From Bacillota bacterium (GTDB lineage: Bacteria; Bacillota_C; Negativicutes; CTSoil-072): 6,805 bases of DNA. Positions within the stretch are counted from its first letter, which is position 1. Each line of letters opens with the position of its first letter. Shown one piece after another: positions 1 through 5,353 of this stretch. The notes under the pieces were generated by a model, which did no database searches, was not told the DNA's origin, and saw only the letters and a program-made list of their open reading frames with translations. The position numbers were made by a program, and so were the translations under genes. Where the stretch lies: assembly GCA_017861495.1 (NCBI GenBank), contig JAGFXW010000206.1, positions 1 to 6,805 on the forward strand, given 5' to 3'.

Positions 1-501
1 CTGTTTTACCGCTTGAACGTCGTGGAATTGAATGTCCCGCCATTGCGGGAACGGGTCGATGATATTCCGTATTTGGCCGATTTTTTTGTCCAAAAATACA
101 ATCGGATATTAGGCAAGTTTATCGTGGACGTGTCGCCGCAAGCCATGGAGGTGCTCAAGAGCTATTCTTGGCCGGGAAATGTCCGCGAACTGCAAAACTG
201 CATTGAGAGCGGGTTCAATTTTGTGTCGGTGAATGACCACACGTTGACGGTCAGCCATCTTCCTTCCCAGTTTCATTCGGCCCATTTTACGCCCCAAATT
301 GTACAACCGTTGATGTCGTTTGATCTCGAGGCAACTTTGCGGGAAGTGGAAAAAGGGATCATTGTCAACGTGTTAACGGAGGAAAAGAATAACCGGAAAC
401 GGGCGGCAAAGCGCCTGGGACTCAGTATTACGACATTATGGCGTAAAATGAAGGAACATGGTTTGCTGGACCATTCGGAGCAGAACGCAGCTAGAAATTA
501 A
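1..501 (+). CDS. Sigma-54-dependent transcriptional activator, C-terminal part (5' end outside window)
   Basis: The last 166 residues of an NtrC-type enhancer-binding protein that drives RNA polymerase carrying sigma-54. The reading frame is open from base 1, so the start, any sensory domain and most of the AAA+ ATPase domain lie upstream. Visible residues 1-18 (LFYRLNVVELNVPPLRER) are the conserved end of the AAA+ core. SWPGNVREL at about residues 56-64 is the signature near sensor II. A linker follows, then a Fis-type helix-turn-helix at about 132-154 (RKRAAKRLGLSITTLWRKMKEHGL) that would bind an upstream enhancer. The gene ends in TAA and is followed 12 bp later by a terminator-like hairpin. 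It lies directly before a gap holding a sigma-54 promoter and a palindrome, so it is the obvious candidate regulator of the transporter and perhaps of the catabolic genes. The inducer cannot be inferred because the sensor part is missing. The family call is secure; the target is inference. Confidence 0.95.
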   Translation: MFYRLNVVELNVPPLRERVDDIPYLADFFVQKYNRILGKFIVDVSPQAMEVLKSYSWPGNVRELQNCIESGFNFVSVNDHTLTVSHLPSQFHSAHFTPQIVQPLMSFDLEATLREVEKGIIVNVLTEEKNNRKRAAKRLGLSITTLWRKMKEHGLLDHSEQNAARN

Positions 502-513
502 ACGGATATACAC

Positions 514-546
514 AAAGCGTCTTTTCAAACCTGAAAAGACGCTTTT
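514..546 (+). terminator. Terminator-like hairpin after the regulator gene
   Basis: A perfect 13-bp stem pairs 514-526 (AAAGCGTCTTTTC) with 533-545 (GAAAAGACGCTTT) around a 6-nt loop (AAACCT). It begins 12 bp after the regulator's stop codon. The T run is short (four T at 543-546, then CGCATTTG), so it is a somewhat weak intrinsic terminator. The position fits ending the regulator transcript and insulating the sigma-54 promoter downstream. Confidence 0.75.
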
Positions 547-618
547 CGCATTTGAAAGGGTTTTTCGGCGCGGGGGTGTTTTTTGCAACCAAACCAAAGG
601 GCTGGCGGGGGAAAAAAC

Positions 619-649
619 TGCAAAACAAGGCATAATGCGTGCTTTTGCA
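619..649. promoter_or_regulatory. 31-bp near-palindrome, candidate enhancer (upstream activator) site
   Basis: The outer arms TGCAAAA (619-625) and TTTTGCA (643-649) are perfectly inverted, as are the inner arms GCAT (630-633) and ATGC (635-638). In all, 12 of 15 positions per arm are symmetric around A634. The centre lies about 63 bp upstream of the -24 element and about 88 bp upstream of the predicted start, a usual distance for an enhancer-binding protein. A dyad of this size suits the Fis-type helix-turn-helix of the regulator encoded just upstream. Binding is inferred, not shown. Confidence 0.55.
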
Positions 650-695
650 GAGGAAGTAAAAGGTTTGCTTGTGAACCAAAGATCGTTTTTGAATT

Positions 696-711
696 TGGCA
701 TGAGATATGCA
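696..711 (+). promoter_or_regulatory. Sigma-54 (-24/-12) promoter
   Basis: TGGCATGAGATATGCA agrees with the sigma-54 consensus TGGCACG-N4-TTGCA at all positions but two (T for C in the -24 element, A for T in the -12 element). The invariant GG (697-698) and GC (709-710) are separated by exactly 10 bp, as required. The predicted transcription start is near 722, leaving a leader of about 112 nt before the transporter ATG. A sigma-54 activator gene lies immediately upstream, which strongly supports the call. Confidence 0.75.
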
Positions 712-833
712 TATATAATTAGCAAAACAAGAGATCAACGGCAAATCCAGACAAAAGAGGTGGTACGAAAGACAAGGGGGGCCTGGTTGATCAGAATGAA
801 CGCGCTTCTATTTCGGGAGGAGGGTTCGTATTA

Positions 834-2207
834 ATGTCAACTATGCAAGATACGCAAAACACAGCTACGCCATTGGAAGTAAAAAAGATTATTGCAAGAT
901 TAGACAGATTACCATTAGCGCCGCTTCATTACCGGTTTTTAGGGATTAATGGCTGTGCCTGGGCATTTGATGCGTTTGACGTGGGGTTGGTCACTTTTGT
1001 TGTTACGGCGCTCGTAAAAGCATGGGACTTGTCGGCGGCGCAAGTTGGAATTGTCTTAAGTTCCGGTATGGTGGGAATGATTGTCGGGGCGTTTTTCTCA
1101 GGTCCGGCAGCGGACCGGTTCGGGCGTAAAGCGGTATTCCAATGGACGATGTTGATTTTCTCGGTTTGTTCGCTGTCGTGTGCTGTGGCTTGGGACTTTT
1201 ATTCTCTCGTGTTTTTCCGGTTTCTGGTAGGGGTTGGATTGGGCGGAGAAACGCCGGTAGTGACGTCGCTCCTGGGCGAATTTGTTCCGTCGCGGGACCG
1301 GGGGAAAGTGCAGGGCCTGCTCAACTGTTTCTGGGCCGTTGGCTGGCTGTCGGCTGCCGCTATTGCCTTTTTTGTCATTCCGACGGTGGGTTGGCGATGG
1401 GCGTTTGTGGCAGGAGCCTTGCCGGCTTTTTATGTATGGGTAGTCCGCCGTCATTTGCCGGAATCACCGCGCTGGCTGGTATTGCACGGCCGACAGGCGG
1501 AAGCGCAGGCGATTGTGGAAGATATTGAACAACGGGTGGCCAAAACAAAAACGGTACCTCCGCTGACGGAAGAAGATATCGCCAAAATTCCGGAGATCAA
1601 AAACGAACCGGTCAGCGCCTTGTTCTCGCCGGCGTATTTGAAGCGGACCGTTATGTTGTGGATCTTATGGTTTTTGGGGATGTTCGGCTATTATGGCCTG
1701 TTTGCCTGGATGCCGACCTTGCTGGTGAAAGCCGGCCACACAATGGTAAAATCCTATTTATATGTGTTTATCATGCAGTTGGCTTATTTGCCGAACCAGG
1801 TGTTGTCCGCGTATTTGATGGATAAACTAGGCCGCAAAAACCTGTTGGTATTCAACTTGGTGATGAGCGGCGTATCGGCCATCATCTTGGGCTGGGCGAT
1901 GGGGCATAACCTGAGCTCGGAGCAAGTTATACTGCTAGGGGTTGTGACAAGCTTTTTCGTCTCCGGCATATGGGGGATCACATATACGTATACACCGGAG
2001 TTGTATCCAACCAGCATCCGGGTTACCGGAACGGCTTGGGCGGCAACCTGTTCCCGCTTTGGTTCCATGCTGGCGCCTCTGATTGTTGGTTATAGCCTGG
2101 CATCGTTAGGTGTGACCGGTGTTTATGCGGTGATTTCCGCCGCCTTTGTGATTGCCGGACTGGTGGTGCTGGCGTTGGGTGTGGAAACACGGGCCAAAGG
2201 ATTATAA
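834..2207 (+). CDS. MFS transporter, NiaP-like, probable nicotinate importer
   Basis: A 457-residue major facilitator superfamily protein with about twelve hydrophobic segments, expected in the cytoplasmic membrane. It resembles Bacillus subtilis NiaP, the niacin transporter, along much of its length. Shared features include WAFDAFDVGLVTF in TM1 (about 43-55), the loop 2-3 signature GPAADRFGRK (90-99), RFLVGVGLGGETPV (129-142), FWAVGWL (166-172), PESPRWL (209-215), the loop 8-9 DKLGRK (330-335) and YTYTPELYPTSIRVTGT (384-400). NiaP is about 400 residues; the extra length here is a longer N-terminus (about 35 residues before TM1) and a longer central cytoplasmic loop (about 215-265). The start at 834 follows GGGAGGAGGG (815-824); ATG 843 is a possible alternative. 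It sits behind a sigma-54 promoter and before nicotinate catabolic genes, so nicotinate uptake by proton symport is the likely job. Another aromatic acid as substrate cannot be excluded. Confidence 0.88.
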   Translation: MSTMQDTQNTATPLEVKKIIARLDRLPLAPLHYRFLGINGCAWAFDAFDVGLVTFVVTALVKAWDLSAAQVGIVLSSGMVGMIVGAFFSGPAADRFGRKAVFQWTMLIFSVCSLSCAVAWDFYSLVFFRFLVGVGLGGETPVVTSLLGEFVPSRDRGKVQGLLNCFWAVGWLSAAAIAFFVIPTVGWRWAFVAGALPAFYVWVVRRHLPESPRWLVLHGRQAEAQAIVEDIEQRVAKTKTVPPLTEEDIAKIPEIKNEPVSALFSPAYLKRTVMLWILWFLGMFGYYGLFAWMPTLLVKAGHTMVKSYLYVFIMQLAYLPNQVLSAYLMDKLGRKNLLVFNLVMSGVSAIILGWAMGHNLSSEQVILLGVVTSFFVSGIWGITYTYTPELYPTSIRVTGTAWAATCSRFGSMLAPLIVGYSLASLGVTGVYAVISAAFVIAGLVVLALGVETRAKGL

Positions 2208-2216
2208 GGGAAGAAC

Positions 2217-2252
2217 CATAGCGAATGTTTTCAAAAATGAACATTGGCTATG
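2217..2252. terminator. Strong hairpin just after the transporter gene, possible terminator or mRNA-stabilising stem
   Basis: The arms CATAGCGAATGTT (2217-2229) and AACATTGGCTATG (2240-2252) pair over 12 of 13 positions, with one G-G mismatch, around a 10-nt loop. It begins 10 bp after the transporter stop codon. No T run follows (AAAGAAATGC), so it is not a classic intrinsic terminator. It could instead protect the 3' end of the transporter transcript or be a protein-binding dyad. The inverted repeat is certain; its role is not. Confidence 0.5.
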
Positions 2253-2283
2253 AAAGAAATGCAATATTCTTTATCTCGTTAAC

Positions 2284-2326
2284 AGCCTGTAATACCCCGC
2301 CCTCTTAGGTCGGGGATCAACAGGCT
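2284..2326. repeat. Nested inverted repeat (stem within a stem)
   Basis: The outer arms AGCCTGT (2284-2290) and ACAGGCT (2320-2326) are a perfect 7-bp pair. Inside them a second hairpin forms: CCCCG (2295-2299) pairs with CGGGG (2311-2315), then after one C-T mismatch CC (2301-2302) pairs with GG (2308-2309) around loop TCTTA. No T run follows. Compact GC-rich hairpins of this sort occur at ends of IS200/IS605-type elements and as intergenic palindromes. No transposase gene lies nearby, so this is recorded only as a structured repeat. Confidence 0.6.
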
Positions 2327-2334
2327 ATAACACT

Positions 2335-2347
2335 CGAACTAAGTTCG
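2335..2347. repeat. Small palindrome CGAAC-TAA-GTTCG
   Basis: A perfect 5-bp stem around a TAA loop, lying between the nested inverted repeat and the 18-bp tandem repeats. Its half CGAACTAAG recurs almost unchanged at 2399-2408 (CGAACCTAAG), which suggests it shares ancestry with the larger hairpin beside it. Confidence 0.45.
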
Positions 2348-2350
2348 CTC

Positions 2351-2386
2351 TAAGGGTTCGGCGGGGGCTAAGGGTTCGGCGGGGGC
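2351..2386 (+). repeat. Two exact 18-bp tandem copies (TAAGGGTTCGGCGGGGGC)
   Basis: Copy 1 spans 2351-2368 and copy 2 spans 2369-2386, identical and directly abutting. Each copy contains GGTTCGGCGGGGG, which can pair with 2392-2404 (CCCCCTCCGAACC). The duplication therefore gives two alternative left arms for one right arm. Confidence 0.9.
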
Positions 2387-2404
2387 AATAACCCCCTCCG
2401 AACC
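2373..2404. repeat. GC-rich hairpin upstream of ena
   Basis: GGTTCGGCGGGGG (2373-2385) pairs with CCCCCTCCGAACC (2392-2404) over 12 of 13 positions, with one C-T mismatch, around loop CAATAA. It ends 23 bp before the ena ribosome binding site (2428). No T run follows, so it is not a normal intrinsic terminator. In RNA the first tandem copy (2355-2367) could form the same stem with a 24-nt loop. It could act as a stability or processing element between importer and enzymes, or be the end of a decayed mobile element. Confidence 0.6.
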
Positions 2405-2442
2405 TAAGGCTCACTTATATCAAAAAAAGAGGAGTGGTTTGT

Positions 2443-3615
2443 ATGGCAGTGACTGTGGTAACAAATATTGGCGTGATAGCTTCTGGTGATATCCAGAACC
2501 CGGTGTTAAAAGACAATACGCTTCTTATTAAAGACGGGAAAATTGCCGCGATTGGTGACAGCAGTTTGCTGGAACAGGCGAAAAAAGACAATGAGGCGGT
2601 GCAGGTGATTGATGCCGGTGGAATGACGGTGATGCCCGGCCTGATCGATTCCCACGTGCATCCGGTTCTTGGCGATTATGCGCCGCGGCAAAAAACATTG
2701 GATTTTGTCAGCAGCGCGCTCCATGGCGGCGTGACTACCATGATTTCGGCCGGAGAATGCCATACGCCCGGACGGCCGAAAGATCCGGTTGGAACAAAAG
2801 CCTTAGCCATCGTAGCCCATAAATCGTCGGCCAACGACAGGCCGGCCGGTGTCAAGCTGCATGGCGGCGCCCTCATATTGGAAAAAGGATTAGTAGAAGC
2901 GGATTTCGCTGAATTGGCGGCAGCCGGTGTTTGGCTGGTCGGCGAAATTGGTTTGGGATCGGTGAAAAAACCGGAGGATGCCGCGCCCATGGTACAATGG
3001 GCCCGTAAGAACGGCATGAAAGTCATGATGCATACCGGCGGAACTTCCATACCGGGCAGTTCTACGGTTACGGCAGCCGATGTGATTGCTGTCGATCCGG
3101 ATGTGGTATCGCATGTGAACGGCGGCCCGACTGCCATATCGCCGGCCGAAGTAGACCGTTTAATTGAAGAAACAAAATTACCGTTGGAAATTGTCCAGTG
3201 CGGCAATATGAAAGTAGCCGATATGGTAGTGCGGAAACTGGCGAAAAAAGGGGAGTTGGGCCGCATCATTTTCGGCAATGACGCACCGTCCGGAACCGGT
3301 TTAATCCCGCTTGGTATTTTACGCAATATTGCTCAAGTTGCCGGACTGTCCGGAGTATCCGGCGCCGAAGCGGTTGCCATGGCAACTGGCAATACAGCGG
3401 CTGTGTACGGGTTGAATACCGGTATGATTGCCGTGGGCAAAGAAGCCGATCTGGTCATTGCCGATAAGCCGATGGGTTCCGTTGGCGGCAATGCGCTGGA
3501 AGCGTTCGAAGCAGGCGATCTTCCCGGCGTAGCCATGGTGCTGGTTGATGGGAAAATTTTGGTCAATAAGAGCCGGAATACACCGCCGGCTGAACGCAGC
3601 GTAACCATACGTTAA
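2443..3615 (+). CDS. ena: Enamidase (6-oxotetrahydronicotinate ring opening)
   Basis: A 390-residue amidohydrolase-superfamily enzyme closely resembling Eubacterium barkeri enamidase, known to convert 1,4,5,6-tetrahydro-6-oxonicotinate to (S)-2-formylglutarate and ammonia. It acts on both the cyclic amide and the enamine. A TIM-barrel core is flanked by N- and C-terminal beta segments. Visible metal-ligand candidates are His71 and His73 (DSHVHP), Glu168 (VGEIGLG, the bridging carboxylate that replaces the usual carboxylated lysine), His197 (MHTGGTS), His224 (SHVNGG) and Asp280 (FGNDAPSG). These match the binuclear site of the E. barkeri enzyme with a small constant offset. No signal peptide is seen, so it is cytoplasmic. 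ATG 2443 is chosen because AGAGGAG (2428-2434) lies 8 bp upstream; a GTG at 2434 overlaps that site. Hgd, which uses the product, lies two genes downstream. Confidence 0.95.
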   Translation: MAVTVVTNIGVIASGDIQNPVLKDNTLLIKDGKIAAIGDSSLLEQAKKDNEAVQVIDAGGMTVMPGLIDSHVHPVLGDYAPRQKTLDFVSSALHGGVTTMISAGECHTPGRPKDPVGTKALAIVAHKSSANDRPAGVKLHGGALILEKGLVEADFAELAAAGVWLVGEIGLGSVKKPEDAAPMVQWARKNGMKVMMHTGGTSIPGSSTVTAADVIAVDPDVVSHVNGGPTAISPAEVDRLIEETKLPLEIVQCGNMKVADMVVRKLAKKGELGRIIFGNDAPSGTGLIPLGILRNIAQVAGLSGVSGAEAVAMATGNTAAVYGLNTGMIAVGKEADLVIADKPMGSVGGNALEAFEAGDLPGVAMVLVDGKILVNKSRNTPPAERSVTIR

Positions 3616-3654
3616 AAACAGAACCAAATCATTGATAATTTAGTACGTGTTTGG

Positions 3655-3690
3655 CACCTCAGCAGACCCGATCCATGCTGTCTGGCGGTG
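3655..3690. other. Imperfect hairpin before the AA_synth gene
   Basis: CACC (3655-3658) can pair with GGTG (3687-3690), and CAGAC (3663-3667) with GTCTG (3680-3684), with an internal loop between them and a 12-nt apical loop. It ends 13 bp before the ribosome binding site AAGGAGG (3704-3710). It may be an intercistronic processing or stability element, but the pairing is modest and could be chance. The 103-bp gap shows no convincing promoter. Confidence 0.3.
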
Positions 3691-3718
3691 ACCAATTAGA
3701 TATAAGGAGGAATTTATA

Positions 3719-4300
3719 ATGGAAATCCGTAAAATTGTAACCATGGTTGAAGAAGTATACATGGAGGCCAATCAAAAACTGGCCAAACCGGTTCGTAAAG
3801 CCGCTGCGATTGCGGTAATTGAAAATCCGTATGCCGGAAAGTATCAAGAGGATCTCAATCCGTTGATCGATGCTAGTGTGGAATTGGGAGAAATATTAAC
3901 GAAAAAGGCTGTCGAAGCATTGGGCGTAGCTTCTCTGGCGGAAGTGGAGAGTTACGGCAAAGGAGCTATCGTCGGTGAGAACGGGGAATTGGAACACGCC
4001 GCAGCATTGATGCATCCGAAACTTGGCACGCCGATGCGCCAGTTTGTCGGTGGCGGCAAGGCGCTGATTCCTTCGGCCAAAAAACGCGGCGGTGTAGGGA
4101 CTGCCCTGGATGTTCCGCTGGGTCATAAAGATGCGGCGTTTGTGCGCAGCCATTTTGATGCCATGGAAGTCCGGGTTTCGGATGGACCGCGGGCCAATGA
4201 AATTGCATTGGCTGTAGTTCTTACCAATGGCGGACGTCCGTTGCCGCGGGTTGGCGGATTGCAAAAGAATGAAATTAAAGGCGAAGATGGTCTTCGGTAG
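3719..4300 (+). CDS. AA_synth/DUF1185-family protein, role unknown
   Basis: A 193-residue protein of the 'amino acid synthesis' family (Pfam AA_synth, formerly DUF1185), which has solved structures with a chorismate-mutase-like fold but no firmly established reaction. Conserved blocks seen here are ENPYAGKY (35-42), KGAIVGENGELEHAAALMHP (81-100), GGGKALIPSAKKRGG (111-125), DVPLGHKDAAFVRSHFDAME (131-150) and RPLPRVGG (173-180). His136, His145 and Arg143 in the fourth block are plausible functional residues by conservation and chemistry, not by proof. Length is normal for the family and no signal peptide is seen. The start at 3719 follows AAGGAGG with 8-bp spacing. The gene ends 9 bp before hgd, whose ribosome binding site overlaps this stop codon, so the two are co-translated. 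Its place between ena and hgd suggests work on 2-formylglutarate or its enamine/imine precursor. That is inference. Confidence 0.85.
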   Translation: MEIRKIVTMVEEVYMEANQKLAKPVRKAAAIAVIENPYAGKYQEDLNPLIDASVELGEILTKKAVEALGVASLAEVESYGKGAIVGENGELEHAAALMHPKLGTPMRQFVGGGKALIPSAKKRGGVGTALDVPLGHKDAAFVRSHFDAMEVRVSDGPRANEIALAVVLTNGGRPLPRVGGLQKNEIKGEDGLR

Positions 4301-4309
4301 GAGGAAACT

Positions 4310-5200
4310 ATGCAAAAAGTCGGATTTATTGGTTTGGGCGCCATGGGCCGCCCGATGGCCGGCAATGTGTTAAAAGCCGGGTTTGAGCTTACTGTATTTG
4401 ATGTGATGAAACCAGCAGTTGAGCAAATGGCGGAGCAGGGGGCAAAACCTGCTGCGAATCCGCGCGAAGTCGCCCAGAGATGTGATGTTGTTTTGATTTC
4501 CCTGCCGAACGCCAAGATTGTGGAAGCGGTATTGACCGGTGAAGACGGCCTTTTTGCCGGAGCGCGCGCCGGGCAAATTTTCATCGATTTGAGCAGTGTT
4601 ACGCCGGAGCATACCCGGAGAATGGCGAAACTGGCAGAAGCCAAAGGCGTTGAGTATATGGATGCCCCGGTCAGCGGCGGTGTTGCCGGCGCTGCCGCCG
4701 GTACGCTGACCATCATGGTCGGCGGTTCGGAAACCGGGCTGGCAAAATGCCAGGATGTGTTGCAAGTAATCGGTAAGAAAATTTACCATGCCGGCAGCGT
4801 TGGCGCAGGAGATGCCGTCAAATTGGTCAATAACCTGCTGTTGGGCGTGAATATGGTAGCCGTAGCGGAAGCCATGACGTTAGGCGTTAAAGCCGGTTTG
4901 GATCCAAAGGTATTGTTGGAGATCATCGGCGTAAGTTCCGGCCGCAGCTATGCGTTGGAAGCCAAGGTACCGGGCTTTATCCTAAAAGGCAACTTTGAAC
5001 CGGGATTTGCGGTGGATCTGCAATATAAGGATTTGGAAATGGCAGTGCAAACCGGGAAAGAATTAGGAATGCCGCTGCTGTTGACCAATGTTGCTCAGCA
5101 GGTATATGAAACGGCAAAGGCTAAAGGATTGGGGCGTAAGGATATTTCTTCCGTCATTACGCTATTGGAAGAGACCGCGCAAGTCACTGTCAGAGAATAA
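4310..5200 (+). CDS. hgd: 2-(Hydroxymethyl)glutarate dehydrogenase
   Basis: A 296-residue member of the beta-hydroxyacid dehydrogenase family, closely resembling the E. barkeri enzyme (about 300 residues). That enzyme reduces 2-formylglutarate to (S)-2-(hydroxymethyl)glutarate with NADH. The N-terminal Rossmann fold opens with GFIGLGAMGRPMA (5-17), and Asp31 ends the second strand, which favours NAD over NADP. DAPVSGGVAGAAAGTLTIMVGG (118-139) is the substrate-binding signature with Ser122. GAGDAVKLVNN (165-175) carries the catalytic Lys171 and Asn175. The C-terminal half is the all-helical domain of the family. The ribosome binding site TAGGAGG (4298-4304) includes the stop codon of the preceding gene, indicating tight coupling. 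Related 3-hydroxyisobutyrate or tartronate semialdehyde reductases share this fold, but similarity to the E. barkeri protein and the neighbours favour this role. Confidence 0.93.
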   Translation: MQKVGFIGLGAMGRPMAGNVLKAGFELTVFDVMKPAVEQMAEQGAKPAANPREVAQRCDVVLISLPNAKIVEAVLTGEDGLFAGARAGQIFIDLSSVTPEHTRRMAKLAEAKGVEYMDAPVSGGVAGAAAGTLTIMVGGSETGLAKCQDVLQVIGKKIYHAGSVGAGDAVKLVNNLLLGVNMVAVAEAMTLGVKAGLDPKVLLEIIGVSSGRSYALEAKVPGFILKGNFEPGFAVDLQYKDLEMAVQTGKELGMPLLLTNVAQQVYETAKAKGLGRKDISSVITLLEETAQVTVRE

Positions 5201-5216
5201 AGGTTGTTGTGACAGT
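5186..5216. other. Inverted repeat spanning the hgd stop codon
   Basis: ACTGTCA (5186-5192) and TGACAGT (5210-5216) are perfect 7-bp arms around a 17-nt loop that contains the TAA stop (5198-5200). No T run follows. It could be a weak stem at the 3' end of hgd; the long loop makes its importance uncertain. Confidence 0.35.
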
Positions 5217-5246
5217 AATTGTTGGATAAACGAAGCCATATGAAGA

Positions 5247-5287
5247 GCGACGCTTGGCCGGGCTGACTCAAGGCGGCCAAGCGCCGT
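5247..5287. other. GC-rich stem-loop in the hgd-hmd gap
   Basis: CGCTTGGCC (5251-5259) pairs perfectly with GGCCAAGCG (5275-5283) around a 15-nt loop. After one mismatch the stem extends by two base pairs and a G-T wobble to 5247 and 5287. The following bases (AAATTGTAAGC) give no T run, so this is not a standard intrinsic terminator. It lies in the 153-bp gap between hgd and the dehydratase gene and could stabilise or separate the two parts of the message. Confidence 0.55.
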
Positions 5288-5353
5288 AAATTGTAAGCAC
5301 AACGGTTGAGATGTCGGACTATGGGTTTTAGAATAGTGCAGGAGGGTGTTTTT

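Noticed and set aside
458..744. Small open frames on both strands in the regulator-transporter gap
   Set aside because: They overlap the terminator, the palindrome and the promoter, lack ribosome binding sites and show no family features.
1142..1528. 128-codon + strand frame inside the transporter gene
   Set aside because: It is an out-of-frame shadow of the conserved MFS coding sequence.
2244..2262. TTGGCT...TGC upstream of ena as a second sigma-54 or sigma-70 promoter
   Set aside because: The GG to GC gap is 13 bp rather than 10, and no good -10 hexamer lies 16-18 bp after TTGGCT. The bases also form part of a hairpin arm.
2351..2404. CRISPR-like repeat array
   Set aside because: There are only two directly abutting 18-bp copies with no spacers, and no cas genes in the window.
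2676..3326. 216-codon open frame on the - strand within ena
   Set aside because: It lies wholly opposite a well-conserved enzyme gene, has no recognisable domain and reads as a shadow of a GC-rich codon pattern.
3652..3666. TGGCAC at 3652-3657, an exact sigma-54 -24 element upstream of the AA_synth gene
   Set aside because: The required GC at the -12 position is missing; the bases 12 after the GG are GA. Without it this is not a usable sigma-54 promoter.
4123..4716. 197-codon open frame on the - strand across the AA_synth/hgd junction
   Set aside because: It is antisense to two clearly coding, conserved genes and has no ribosome binding site or family signature that I can see.
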